A stretch of DNA of 64,000 bases, taken from JADLHS01 sp964561105 (GTDB lineage Bacteria; Verrucomicrobiota; Verrucomicrobiia; Limisphaerales; JADLHS01). This document shows, piece by piece, positions 1-7,723 of the stretch. The position numbers and the translations under genes were made by a program. The stretch covers positions 1 through 64,000 of the forward strand of contig CAZLOH010000013.1 in assembly GCA_964561105.1 (NCBI GenBank), given 5' to 3'. The notes under the pieces were generated by a model that saw nothing but the letters and a program-made list of their open reading frames with translations, was not told the origin of the DNA and did no database searches. Each line of letters begins with the position of its first letter. The first letter of the stretch is position 1.

Positions 1-1143
1 AGCGTGACCTACATCGCAGGGTGGGCGTTTTCCCACTGCGCCAGCCTGACGAGCGTGACGATCCCCACCAGCGTTACCAGCATCGGGGACTGGGCATTCG
101 CTTCCTGCGTCAGCCTGACGGCGATTACGGTGGATGGCTTGAATCCCAACTTTTCTAGTGTAGCTGGGGTCTTGTTCGACAAGAACCAGACTACGCTCCT
201 TCAGTGCCCGGGAGGCAAGGCCGGAAGCTACACCCTCCCCGACAGCGTCACCAGCATCGGGAATAGTGCGTTTGAGTCCTGCACCAGCCTGACGAGCGTG
301 ACGATCCCCAACAGCGTCACCAACATCGGCGATTCTACATTTTCCGACTGCACCAGCCTGACGAGCGTGACGATCCCCAACAGGGTCACCAGCATCGGGG
401 ACGACACATTCGCAGGCTGCGCCAGCCTGACCAGCGTCACCCTCCCCGACAGCGTCACCAGCATCGGGGACGGCACATTCGCAGGCTGCGCCAGCCTGAC
501 CAGCGTCACCATCCCCGACAGCGTCACCAACATCGGGTACGGCACATTCGCTGGCTGCACCAGCCTGACCAGCGTCACCATCCCCAACAGCGTCACCACC
601 ATCGGGGATTATTCGTTTTCCGGCTGCACCAGCCTGACGAGCGTGACGATCCCCAACAGCGTCACCAACATCGGGCGGGATGCGTTTTCCTACTGCACCA
701 GCCTGACCAGCGTCACCTTCCCCAACAGCGTCATCAGCATCGGGCGTGAGGCGTTTGACTCCTGCGCCAGCCTGACGAGCGTGACGTTCTTGGGCAATGC
801 CCCGTTCGAGCGCGGGGATAGGTTCTACAACGTCGCTTTGGGCGCGAAAGTCTATTATTACTACGGCACCACCGGTTGGGGGCCAACGTACGACGGCTTG
901 CCCACGGTGATGTTGGGCGCGCCCGCGCCCCAAGTCGCCGCTGCCAGCGCGGGAGTGAAACCGGGCGGTTTCGGCTTCACCCTCAATGGCGTCACCAATC
1001 AAACCATCGTGGTCGAGGCCAGCACCAATCTGGTGAACTGGCAACCCATCTGGACCAACACCTTGTCCGCGGCATCCGCGGATTTTGTGGATCCGCAATG
1101 GCTGAGCTACCCGCGCCGCTTCTATCGCGTGGAGTCGCATTAG
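1..1143 (+). CDS. BspA-like leucine-rich repeat surface protein, 5' truncated by window edge
   Basis: The reading frame is open from base 1, so the start lies outside the window; a GTG at position 4 is in frame but sits inside a repeat and is unlikely to be the start. The visible 380 residues are about eleven LRR_5/BspA-type repeats with the core SLTSVTIPNSVTSIG followed by a Phe and a Cys. One stretch near residues 40-75 breaks the regular repeats (VDGLNPNFSSVAGVLFDK), a known feature of BspA proteins. The last 75 residues form a different domain ending YPRRFYRVESH, the C-terminal tail common on secreted Verrucomicrobiota proteins. By family these are cell-surface binding proteins; the ligand cannot be told. 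The next gene is convergent. Confidence 0.85.
   Translation, partial: SVTYIAGWAFSHCASLTSVTIPTSVTSIGDWAFASCVSLTAITVDGLNPNFSSVAGVLFDKNQTTLLQCPGGKAGSYTLPDSVTSIGNSAFESCTSLTSVTIPNSVTNIGDSTFSDCTSLTSVTIPNRVTSIGDDTFAGCASLTSVTLPDSVTSIGDGTFAGCASLTSVTIPDSVTNIGYGTFAGCTSLTSVTIPNSVTTIGDYSFSGCTSLTSVTIPNSVTNIGRDAFSYCTSLTSVTFPNSVISIGREAFDSCASLTSVTFLGNAPFERGDRFYNVALGAKVYYYYGTTGWGPTYDGLPTVMLGAPAPQVAAASAGVKPGGFGFTLNGVTNQTIVVEASTNLVNWQPIWTNTLSAASADFVDPQWLSYPRRFYRVESH
241..792 (+). repeat. 69-bp tandem repeat encoding 23-residue LRR units
   Basis: Eight consecutive 69-bp units begin at 241, 310, 379, 448, 517, 586, 655 and 724. Each encodes one 23-residue LRR_5 unit. Units 4 to 6 are nearly identical at DNA level, which suggests recent expansion by slippage or unequal exchange. 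Confidence 0.85.
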
Positions 1144-1358
1144 CCATCGCAAAACAAGCAGGCGAATGGGGTGCTCCGTCCGCCGTGATCGGAAATTCGA
1201 CACCTCATCCGGCTACGACACCGGATTTGTCTTTCCCTGACAACCCTCACCCGTCCTGCGGACATCCTCTCCCGCTCCAGAAAGGCTCACCTCATCCGGC
1301 CAGCGGTCACCTTCTCCCCATCGGATGCGGAGAAGAGAATCGCGGCGGAGAAGGAGTT
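1144..1358. other. Convergent intergenic region with degenerate Verrucomicrobial-type repeat
   Basis: 215 bases between two convergent genes. It holds two related copies of a CACCTCATCCGGC-like phrase at about 1200 and 1289 and a purine/pyrimidine dyad (TTCTCCCCATCGGATG near 1314 against GAGAAGAGAATCGC near 1331). No credible open frame or clear terminator was seen. Confidence 0.4.
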
Positions 1359-2831
1359 TCAGTAGCGGTAATGCTCCGGCTTGTATGGCCCTTCGACCGG
1401 CACGCCGAGGTAGTCGGCTTGTTTCTTTGAGAGCTTCGTGAGCTTCACGCCGATGCGTTCGAGGTGCAGGCGGGCGACTTCTTCGTCGAGATGTTTTGGC
1501 AGGCGATACACGCCGACCTTGTTCGTGTCCTTGTTCTTCCACAGGTCCAATTGCGCGAGGCATTGGTTGGTGAAGCTGTTGGACATCACGAAGCTCGGAT
1601 GGCCGGTGGCGCAGCCGAGGTTCACGAGGCGGCCTTCAGCGAGCAGATAAATCGTGCGGCCGTTCGGCAACACGTATTTGTCATACTGCGGCTTCACGTT
1701 GATGCGTTTCACACCTTTCAGCGTGTTGAGCTTGTCCACCTGAATCTCGTTGTCGAAGTGACCGATGTTACACACGATGGCCTGGTCCTTCATCTTGAGG
1801 ATGTGGTCGAGCGTGATGACGTCCATGTTGCCCGTGGTCGTCACATAGATGTCGCCAATACCGAGGGTATCTTCAACGGTGGTAACTTCGAAACCTTCCA
1901 TCGCGGCTTGTAGCGCATTGATGGGGTCAATTTCCGTGACGATGACGCGCGCGCCGAACCCGCGCATGGAGTGGGCACTCCCCTTCCCCACGTCGCCGTA
2001 GCCGCACACGACCGCGACCTTGCCGGCGATCATGACATCGGTGGCGCGCTTGATGCCGTCCGCGAGCGATTCGCGGCAGCCGTAGAGGTTGTCGAACTTC
2101 GACTTGGTGACGGAGTCGTTGACGTTGATGGCGGGCACGAGGAGTTTGCCCTGCTCCAGCATCTGATAAAGACGATGCACGCCGGTGGTCGTTTCTTCGG
2201 AGACGCCTTTCCAATTCTTCACGACTTCGTGCCAGAAACCGGGGCGCTCCTTCGCGACGCGCTTGAGCAACGCCTTGATGACGGCAACTTCGTGATTGTC
2301 GCTGGGCGTGTTGACCCAATCGCTGCCGTTCTCGAGTTCGTAGCCTTTGTGGATAAGGAGTGTCGCGTCGCCGCCATCGTCCACGATGAGTTCCGGGCCT
2401 TTGTTGCCGGGATGCGTCAGCGCGGCGAGGGTGAAATCCCAATATTCTTCGAGCGTTTCGCCTTTGTGCGCGAACACCGGGATGCCGGCTTTGGCAATCG
2501 CAGCAGCGGCGTGGTCTTGCGTGGAGAAGATATTGCAGCTTGCCCAGCGCACCGAGGCGCCGAGTTCCTTGAGCGTCTCGATGAGGATCGCCGTCTCGAT
2601 GGTCATGTGCAACGAGCCGGTGATGCGCACGCCCTTCAACGGCTTGCTCGCGCCATACTTTTTGCGAATGGACATCAGACCGGGCATCTCGTTTTCGGAG
2701 ATGGTGATGGTCTTGCGTCCCCACTCGGCGAGTGAGAGATCGCGGACGGCGTAGTCTGGTTTGGCGGCACCGTTGCTTTTGGCTCTGGCGAGTTTGGCGC
2801 GGGAAGGAGGAAGTTTGATTTCAGTGGGCAT
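1359..2831 (-). CDS. ahcY: Adenosylhomocysteinase (S-adenosyl-L-homocysteine hydrolase)
   Basis: The 490-residue product splits S-adenosylhomocysteine into adenosine and homocysteine, the step that clears the product inhibitor of methyltransferases. The family is clear from the N-terminal substrate domain (SLHMTIETAILIETL, then CNIFSTQDHAAAAI), the NAD-binding segment VCGYGDVGKGSA, the block GHFDNEIQ and the C-terminal GPYKPEHYRY that reaches into the neighbouring subunit. The length is normal. It is the last gene of a leftward run metK, DUF2442, DUF4160, ahcY with gaps of 45 and 53 bases, so it may share the metK promoter. The start is the ATG after a short leader; no SAH riboswitch was recognised in that gap. 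Confidence 0.97.
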   Translation of the reverse strand: MPTEIKLPPSRAKLARAKSNGAAKPDYAVRDLSLAEWGRKTITISENEMPGLMSIRKKYGASKPLKGVRITGSLHMTIETAILIETLKELGASVRWASCNIFSTQDHAAAAIAKAGIPVFAHKGETLEEYWDFTLAALTHPGNKGPELIVDDGGDATLLIHKGYELENGSDWVNTPSDNHEVAVIKALLKRVAKERPGFWHEVVKNWKGVSEETTTGVHRLYQMLEQGKLLVPAINVNDSVTKSKFDNLYGCRESLADGIKRATDVMIAGKVAVVCGYGDVGKGSAHSMRGFGARVIVTEIDPINALQAAMEGFEVTTVEDTLGIGDIYVTTTGNMDVITLDHILKMKDQAIVCNIGHFDNEIQVDKLNTLKGVKRINVKPQYDKYVLPNGRTIYLLAEGRLVNLGCATGHPSFVMSNSFTNQCLAQLDLWKNKDTNKVGVYRLPKHLDEEVARLHLERIGVKLTKLSKKQADYLGVPVEGPYKPEHYRY

Positions 2832-2884
2832 GATCGTATGGTGAGTTGCGGGTTGAGGGCAAATGCTTCGGTCAGTTATCGGTG

Positions 2885-3145
2885 TTAATCAAGCGGGGCA
2901 ATCCGGCCGGGATTTTGTCCAGCACGGAGCCGGCCCCAAGCGGTAAAAAGTTCGTCACGATGCATTGCCGCCCATTCAAGAACGAGGCCACGGCTGCGGC
3001 TCGAGAGCGACCCTTCCAGGATGCGGAGCGTTGCGATGTCGAACACCGCCTCGTCCTCTCCGTAGATGGCGTGAAAGTGTGCAGGCGGGTGTTCACGAGG
3101 GTAGAGATAGATGCTGATGCCGTAAAATCGGGAGACTTCAGGCAT
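2885..3145 (-). CDS. DUF4160 domain protein
   Basis: 86-residue protein starting MPEVSRFYG. It contains the DUF4160 signature ISIYLYPREHPPAHFHAIYG followed by an acidic strand and an LVLEWAAMHRDEL helix. The function of the family is not established. The ATG lies inside the 3' end of the DUF2442 gene (8-base overlap), which indicates translational coupling; a frame extension upstream of this ATG exists but would lie wholly inside the neighbour. DUF2442 and DUF4160 genes commonly occur as a pair and are sometimes proposed to be toxin-antitoxin-like. Here the pair sits between metK and ahcY. Confidence 0.8.
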   Translation of the reverse strand: MPEVSRFYGISIYLYPREHPPAHFHAIYGEDEAVFDIATLRILEGSLSSRSRGLVLEWAAMHRDELFTAWGRLRAGQNPGRIAPLD

Positions 3146-3425
3146 GGGACGTTTCGGTTTGTAAAGCCGGGAACAGCTCTTCAACCTTCTTCCCGGTGAT
3201 TTCGACATAGAGCGCGTCGGCACACAGATCAATCTCGCCCGGCCACTCCAAGGAGCGTCCGTGGCGAACGATTTTCACCAGGTCGAAGTGTTTCGGATCA
3301 TTCCACGCCGCGAACACGCCCTTGCCGACCTCGGCCGAAAGATTCACCACGCCTTCCACACCGTCGTCGTAAGCGAGTTTCAGTCTGTAATCCGCCAGAG
3401 TCTGCACAGCAACGATGTGTTTCAT
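3138..3425 (-). CDS. DUF2442 domain protein
   Basis: 95-residue protein: an N-terminal beta-rich half (YRLKLAYDDGVEGVVNLS), then FAAWNDPKHFDLVKI and the conserved IDLCADALYVEITGK, the DUF2442 pattern. It has no catalytic motif or signal peptide. It overlaps the downstream DUF4160 gene by 8 bases and follows metK by 45 bases. Its biochemical role is unknown; pairing with DUF4160 suggests a two-protein unit. Confidence 0.8.
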   Translation of the reverse strand: MKHIVAVQTLADYRLKLAYDDGVEGVVNLSAEVGKGVFAAWNDPKHFDLVKIVRHGRSLEWPGEIDLCADALYVEITGKKVEELFPALQTETSHA

Positions 3426-3470
3426 GGCGTCAAGATGCCTTAATCGCGGGTTTCCTTCAACGCTCCGAAT

Positions 3471-4655
3471 TCAATTGAGTTTCAGAGCACGGCGTAGGTC
3501 CTTGACCTTGTCGGTGGTTTCCCAGGTGATGGCCTTGTCGTTCTTGCCGAAGTGGCCGTAGTTGGTGGTCTTCGAATAGATCGGACGCAGCAGGTTGAGT
3601 TGCGCAACGATATTCGCGGGCTTGAAGCTGAAGACTTCCTTGACCGCCTTCTCGATTTTCGAATCGGTGGTGCCATCAATCGCTGTGCCGAACGTGTTCA
3701 CGCACACGCTGACGGGTTCGGGATAGCCGATGGCGTAGGCGAATTGAATCTCGGCGCTGCTGGCGATGCCGGCGGCCACGATGTTCTTGGCGACCCAACG
3801 GCCCATGTAAGCCGCGCTGCGGTCCACCTTGCTCGGGTCCTTGCCGGAGAACGCGCCGCCACCGTGACGGCCCATCCCGCCGTAGCTGTCCACGATGATC
3901 TTGCGGCCGGTCAACCCCGTGTCGCCCTGCGGTCCACCGACGACGAAGCGTCCAGTCGGGTTGATGAGGAACAGCGTCTTCTTTGTGAGCAGGCGCTTGG
4001 GCAAAGTCTTCTTGATGACTTCTTCAATGCAAAATTCCTCGATGGTCTTGTGCTTCGCATCGTGCGCGTGCTGAGTGGAGATGACGACGTTGGTGATTTC
4101 CACCGGCTGGTCGTCCACGTAGCGCACGGAAACCTGTGACTTGGCGTCGGGGCGCAGCCACGGCACTTTGCCGCTCTTGCGAATCTTCGTGAGCACACGA
4201 CCAAGCTTGTGCGCGTACATGATGGGCGCGGGCATCAGCTCGGGCGTTTCGTCCGTGGCGTAACCAAACATCAATCCCTGGTCGCCAGCGCCCTGCTCCG
4301 CCTTCTTTTTGCCTTCGGCTTTGCGGGCATCCACGCCTTGCGCGATGTCCGGCGATTGCGACGTAACCGCGTTCATGATGAGCACCTTGTCCGCGTGAAA
4401 CACGTCGTCGTCGTTCACGTAGCCGATTTCCCGAATCGCGTCGCGGGCGATCTGATTGAAATCGAGCTTCGCCTTGGTGGTAATTTCGCCACCAACGACG
4501 ACGAGGTTGGACTTGCAGTAAGTCTCGCAGGCAACGCGGCTGTATTTGTCCTGCGCGAGACAGGCGTCCAGCACGGCATCAGAAATGGTATCGGCAACTT
4601 TGTCGGGATGGCCCTCACCGACGGACTCGGAAGAAAAGATAAAGTTTTTGCTCAT
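3471..4655 (-). CDS. metK: S-adenosylmethionine synthetase
   Basis: The 394-residue enzyme makes S-adenosylmethionine from methionine and ATP. Diagnostic blocks are SSESVGEGHPDKVADTISDA at the N-terminus, GAGDQGLMFGYA around residue 120, and the P-loop-like glycine segment DSYGGMGRHGGGAFSGKDPSKVDRS near 258-282 (cited in parts: GGMGRHGGGAFSGKD). The length is typical. The ATG is 30 bases or so downstream of a sigma70-like promoter that overlaps a TATC-GATA dyad. This gene heads the leftward run that ends in ahcY, so synthesis of SAM and clearance of SAH are probably co-expressed. Confidence 0.97.
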   Translation of the reverse strand: MSKNFIFSSESVGEGHPDKVADTISDAVLDACLAQDKYSRVACETYCKSNLVVVGGEITTKAKLDFNQIARDAIREIGYVNDDDVFHADKVLIMNAVTSQSPDIAQGVDARKAEGKKKAEQGAGDQGLMFGYATDETPELMPAPIMYAHKLGRVLTKIRKSGKVPWLRPDAKSQVSVRYVDDQPVEITNVVISTQHAHDAKHKTIEEFCIEEVIKKTLPKRLLTKKTLFLINPTGRFVVGGPQGDTGLTGRKIIVDSYGGMGRHGGGAFSGKDPSKVDRSAAYMGRWVAKNIVAAGIASSAEIQFAYAIGYPEPVSVCVNTFGTAIDGTTDSKIEKAVKEVFSFKPANIVAQLNLLRPIYSKTTNYGHFGKNDKAITWETTDKVKDLRRALKLN

Positions 4656-4686
4656 TCAGTGTTGGTTGTTCATTGACGTATTGACG

Positions 4687-4726
4687 TATCAAGATAGGAT
4701 GATATATCTATTGCGAGATGCGTCAA
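4687..4726 (-). promoter_or_regulatory. metK promoter with candidate operator for the ArsR-methyltransferase regulator
   Basis: On the minus strand a TTGACG -35 (4721-4726) is followed after 16 bases by TATCAT (4699-4704), a good sigma70-like pair. The forward-strand sequence TATCAAGATAGGATGATA (4687-4704) is an imperfect dyad with arms TATCA and TGATA and covers the -10 box, where a repressor would act. The divergent locus encodes an ArsR-methyltransferase fusion at 5703, the obvious candidate to bind here. The link is inference. Confidence 0.5.
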
Positions 4727-4806
4727 ACGGAATTTTCGGAAAAGTTGCACCCGAGAACTGCCCGGTGAGGGCTTGAAAAAAACCGGGAATCCGGCAAAAG
4801 TTGCCC

Positions 4807-5151
4807 ATGCAAAAACGAGCGCGCAAACTGCCGCCCCGGCGCAGCCATCAGATGATTGATCTGGTGGACCTGGCGATGCACCGGGCGATGGCGCGGAAAA
4901 TCAGGCGTGCGCCCAAGTTATTTGATCGCGCAAGTCGCAACATCGCTCGTTGGCAAAAACGCAATCGCGGTTGTCCATCCCCGCTGCGGGAATGGAAACA
5001 AATCTTGCAAACGCAGGACATGAAGGCCGTGCTGCGGCTAATGACGCGACCCGATGATGAAGGCAATCGTCTGCGCCAGTCGTCACCTTTCGTGGGCGTC
5101 CTTACTTCGGCTGAGGTGAGGGCGATCTGGGCGCGCTATGACAAGGAGTAA
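4807..5151 (+). CDS. Hypothetical protein, putative partner of downstream nucleotidyltransferase
   Basis: 114-residue basic protein (ATG at 4807; a TTG at 4801 is an alternative start). The N-terminal half is rich in Arg and Lys and probably helical (MIDLVDLAMHRAMARKIRR). The C-terminal half has LREWKQILQTQDMKAVLRLM and ends EVRAIWARYDKE. No family was recognised. It overlaps the following nucleotidyltransferase-like gene by 14 bases, the arrangement expected of an antitoxin or accessory subunit cotranslated with its partner. It diverges from metK, with about 150 bases between them. Confidence 0.6.
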   Translation: MQKRARKLPPRRSHQMIDLVDLAMHRAMARKIRRAPKLFDRASRNIARWQKRNRGCPSPLREWKQILQTQDMKAVLRLMTRPDDEGNRLRQSSPFVGVLTSAEVRAIWARYDKE

Positions 5152-5701
5152 TCTCGAGTTAATGCTGCGCGAGGCTGGCGCAATCTCTCCCGAGCGAGAC
5201 TTTTTCCTTTTTGGCAGCCAATCGCTCCGGGCAGTTTGCGCCCGTTATCCAAAGGAATTTCCCAAGACCATCGAGGCGGACCTGTATCCGCGGCAGTTTC
5301 CCCAGGCTTGGAATCTATTGCGGGCACGCATGGGCAGAAGTTCGCCATTCCACAAGAAGCATGGATTCTACCTGGATTGCGTTGATCCAGCGCTGGCGAT
5401 GCTCCCCGAGGGCTGGCTGGAACGACTGATTCCCTTTCGCACTCCGCGCACCGGCGGTGTGACGGCCTGGTGTCTGGAGCCGCACGACTTGTTCGCGAGC
5501 AAACTCGTGGCGTGGCGCGAAAAGGATCAACAGTTTCTGCGCGCCATGTTGAAGCACAGTCTGGCCAGACCGAAGTTGGTGGTGGAACGCATAACCGATC
5601 TGCCCATTTCAGCCTCGCGGCGCGAGGAGTTGAACCAGCGCTTGCAAGGACTGATCACTGATCAACGAGCCAGCCAGAGAAAATCCCGTAAGACCAAATA
5701 A
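5138..5701 (+). CDS. Nucleotidyltransferase-like protein (DUF6036/AbiEii-like)
   Basis: 187 residues. The motif FFLFGSQSLRAV near residue 24 followed by EADLYPRQF near 50 resembles the GS-x-S ... D-x-D core of minimal nucleotidyltransferases of the DUF6036 or AbiEii-like type. Further on, EPHDLFASKLVAWREKDQQFLRAML matches the helical segment with the conserved Lys seen in that group. Such proteins often act as the toxin of a two-gene module; here the 14-base overlap with the upstream small gene fits that. The stop is one base before the start of the SahR-like regulator gene, so the three genes probably form one transcript. The nucleotidyltransferase call is moderate because the first motif is Gly-Ser-Gln-Ser. 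Confidence 0.6.
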   Translation: MTRSNLELMLREAGAISPERDFFLFGSQSLRAVCARYPKEFPKTIEADLYPRQFPQAWNLLRARMGRSSPFHKKHGFYLDCVDPALAMLPEGWLERLIPFRTPRTGGVTAWCLEPHDLFASKLVAWREKDQQFLRAMLKHSLARPKLVVERITDLPISASRREELNQRLQGLITDQRASQRKSRKTK

Positions 5702-5702
5702 C

Positions 5703-6632
5703 ATGTCCCCTACCCTTAAATCACTCCGCGCCTTGTCCGACGCCACGCGCCTGCGCATCGTGGCGCTGCTGGAGCGCGACGAACTTTCCGTCAACGAACT
5801 GCAGGAAATCACCCGCATGGGGCAGTCGCGCATCTCGACGCATCTGGGTTTGCTACTGGATTGCGCACTGGTGAAATCCCGGCGGGAGGGCAAGCGAACT
5901 TTCTACCGATTGAACCCCGAGGCCGAGGGGACAACCGCCGAGTTCATCCAACTGGCCATCAAAGGCGCGCTCGAATTGCCGGAACACGCGCACGACCAGA
6001 TCAATCTGAAGCGCATCCTGAATCGCCGCCGCGAGCAGGCCCAGGTCTTCTTCAATCAGGTGGCCGGCCGGTTTGACCGGGTGTATGGCCCGGGCCGGTC
6101 GTGGCAGGCGTTTGGGCATTTGCTGCTGCGCGTGCTGCCTCCGCTCACAGTGGCGGACCTCGGGGCGGGCGAAGGATTGTTGAGCGAACTGCTGGCGCGG
6201 CGCTGCAAGAAAGTCATTGCGGTGGACAACTCGGAGAAGATTGTCGAGTTCGCCGCGGCCAAGGCGAAGAAGAACGGATTGAAAAATCTGGAGTTTCGGT
6301 TGGGGGATTTGCAGAACCCACCCATCGAAGCCGGCAGCGTTGACCTCGTGATTCTCAGCCAGGCCTTGCACCACGCGGACGATCCGGCGGCGGCGCTAGT
6401 CAGCGCGGCCAAGTTGCTCAAAGCGCACGGACAGTTGCTGATTCTCGATTTGCTGGCGCACAAGTTCGACAAAGCCCGGGAGTTGTATGGTGACCGCTGG
6501 CTGGGGTTTGCCGAAAGCGATCTGCATCGCTGGCTCGAGGCCGCGGGCTTCAAAAAGATCGAGATCAACGTGGTGGCCCGGGAGGAGCAACCGCCCAACT
6601 TTCAAACCATTCTGGCCGCGGCAGAGAAGTAG
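5703..6632 (+). CDS. ArsR-family regulator fused to SAM-dependent methyltransferase (SahR-like)
   Basis: 309 residues in two domains. Residues 1-80 form an ArsR-type winged helix (LRALSDATRLRIVALLERDELSV in the first part, then MGQSRISTHLGLLLDCALV and the wing KRTFYRL). Residues about 130-305 form a class I methyltransferase fold with VADLGAGEGLLSELL and an acidic loop AVDNSEKIV. This architecture is that of SahR, described in Proteobacteria as an S-adenosylhomocysteine-sensing repressor of SAM-cycle genes, where the methyltransferase domain serves as ligand sensor. Location a few genes from metK and ahcY supports the same role. No zinc or arsenic-binding Cys cluster is present. It is probably cotranscribed with the two genes upstream. 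Confidence 0.8.
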   Translation: MSPTLKSLRALSDATRLRIVALLERDELSVNELQEITRMGQSRISTHLGLLLDCALVKSRREGKRTFYRLNPEAEGTTAEFIQLAIKGALELPEHAHDQINLKRILNRRREQAQVFFNQVAGRFDRVYGPGRSWQAFGHLLLRVLPPLTVADLGAGEGLLSELLARRCKKVIAVDNSEKIVEFAAAKAKKNGLKNLEFRLGDLQNPPIEAGSVDLVILSQALHHADDPAAALVSAAKLLKAHGQLLILDLLAHKFDKARELYGDRWLGFAESDLHRWLEAAGFKKIEINVVAREEQPPNFQTILAAAEK

Positions 6633-6639
6633 CGATCGG

Positions 6640-7710
6640 TCAAAAGGAATAGCTGAGACCGACCGAGACGAACATCGTCTTGCTCAAGTCGAGAACGGCG
6701 GCGCGTCCGCCTTCGTACTGGGTGTATTCTCCGAGATATTGAAACTGCGCGGAGCCAAAAACATCCCACGCTTTGCTGAGTTGGTAGCTGACTTCACCCG
6801 CCACGTAGCCTCCGGCCAGGAATCCGCTATCGCTGCCACCGCCGGAAGCGGTTGGGTTACCGGGCGAAGCAACGGTCTCGTCGAAGTAGAAATCACTCAG
6901 CACATAAGCCAAAGACAAGCCGCCACTCAACGACAATTTGCCGCGCTCGCCCAAAGGCATTTCCACGTACGGCCCGAGCCGCCAGCCGATGACGTTGGCG
7001 TCAAAGCTATGCAATCCGCTGACCGCTGCGGCCATGGTGTCGGTGAGAGAGGAAACCGGCGTAGCACCGATGACCGGATTACCCTGGGCCGACAAGTCGG
7101 CTCCGTGATAATACGGCGCGGGCGGTGGCGTCACGTAACCCCCGCCTTCCAGCGGCGGCAGTGGATACGCATCCGTCAAGCGGGTTACATTCGCGGCGAG
7201 CGTCCGGGAGTCGCTGACGTTCACGCGCATATAATTGGCGGCGACCTCGAGTCCCCAGCGCATCTTCTCACCCCGACCGAGTTCCCGTCGGTATCGCAGT
7301 TCCACACCGGGCAACGGCTCTTCCAGGTTGGCGGCAGCGGTGACACCCGCCGAACTGTACCGGTGCATCAGCAACGTGCCGGCACCAGACAACTGACTGT
7401 TGTAATCATAGCCCCAGTAACGCGTGTAACCCAGCAGATTTCCGGAGGAGTCGGTCAACACATAGCCATCGTCGTAATTAAAGGCGTCGCCATCCGGCGT
7501 CGTTTGCGACGAGCCCGCGGCAAATGCCCCGGTGTTTTCAAACTTCACCCCCACGTTGAACGCCATGCGGAAACTGGCGCTCACGCGATTGAGCGAATCC
7601 GCCGGAGGTGGCAACACCTCGGTGGGCTTGAAGGATTGCGCGCTGACGGACAAAAGCCCAAACGTCGCGACGGGGAGCAGCGGGCGAAGAGAGATCGGTT
7701 TACGTTTCAT
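6640..7710 (-). CDS. Secreted outer-membrane beta-barrel-like protein
   Basis: 356 residues from the ATG at 7710, which places a signal peptide (MKRKPISLRPLLPVATFGLL, cleavage near SVSAQS) at the N-terminus. The frame stays open further upstream but that part overlaps the neighbour. The body alternates polar and aromatic residues in beta-strand style (MAFNVGVKFENTG, GPYVEMPLGERGKLSLSGGL, AGGYVAGEVSYQL) and ends VSVGLSYSF, a terminal Phe as in barrel proteins recognised by the Bam machinery. The specific family was not identified. It follows the large surface protein gene by 13 bases, so the two are likely an operon. Confidence 0.7.
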   Translation of the reverse strand: MKRKPISLRPLLPVATFGLLSVSAQSFKPTEVLPPPADSLNRVSASFRMAFNVGVKFENTGAFAAGSSQTTPDGDAFNYDDGYVLTDSSGNLLGYTRYWGYDYNSQLSGAGTLLMHRYSSAGVTAAANLEEPLPGVELRYRRELGRGEKMRWGLEVAANYMRVNVSDSRTLAANVTRLTDAYPLPPLEGGGYVTPPPAPYYHGADLSAQGNPVIGATPVSSLTDTMAAAVSGLHSFDANVIGWRLGPYVEMPLGERGKLSLSGGLSLAYVLSDFYFDETVASPGNPTASGGGSDSGFLAGGYVAGEVSYQLSKAWDVFGSAQFQYLGEYTQYEGGRAAVLDLSKTMFVSVGLSYSF

Positions 7711-7723
7711 AAGCGAGCCGGGT

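Noticed and set aside
241..792. Regular repeats as a CRISPR array
   Set aside because: The 69-bp units are contiguous, have no spacers and encode LRR repeats in frame.
4656..4806. SAM riboswitch upstream of metK
   Set aside because: The leader is only about 30-40 bases downstream of the promoter, and no SAM-I, SAM-II or SAM-IV core was recognised. A protein repressor fits better.
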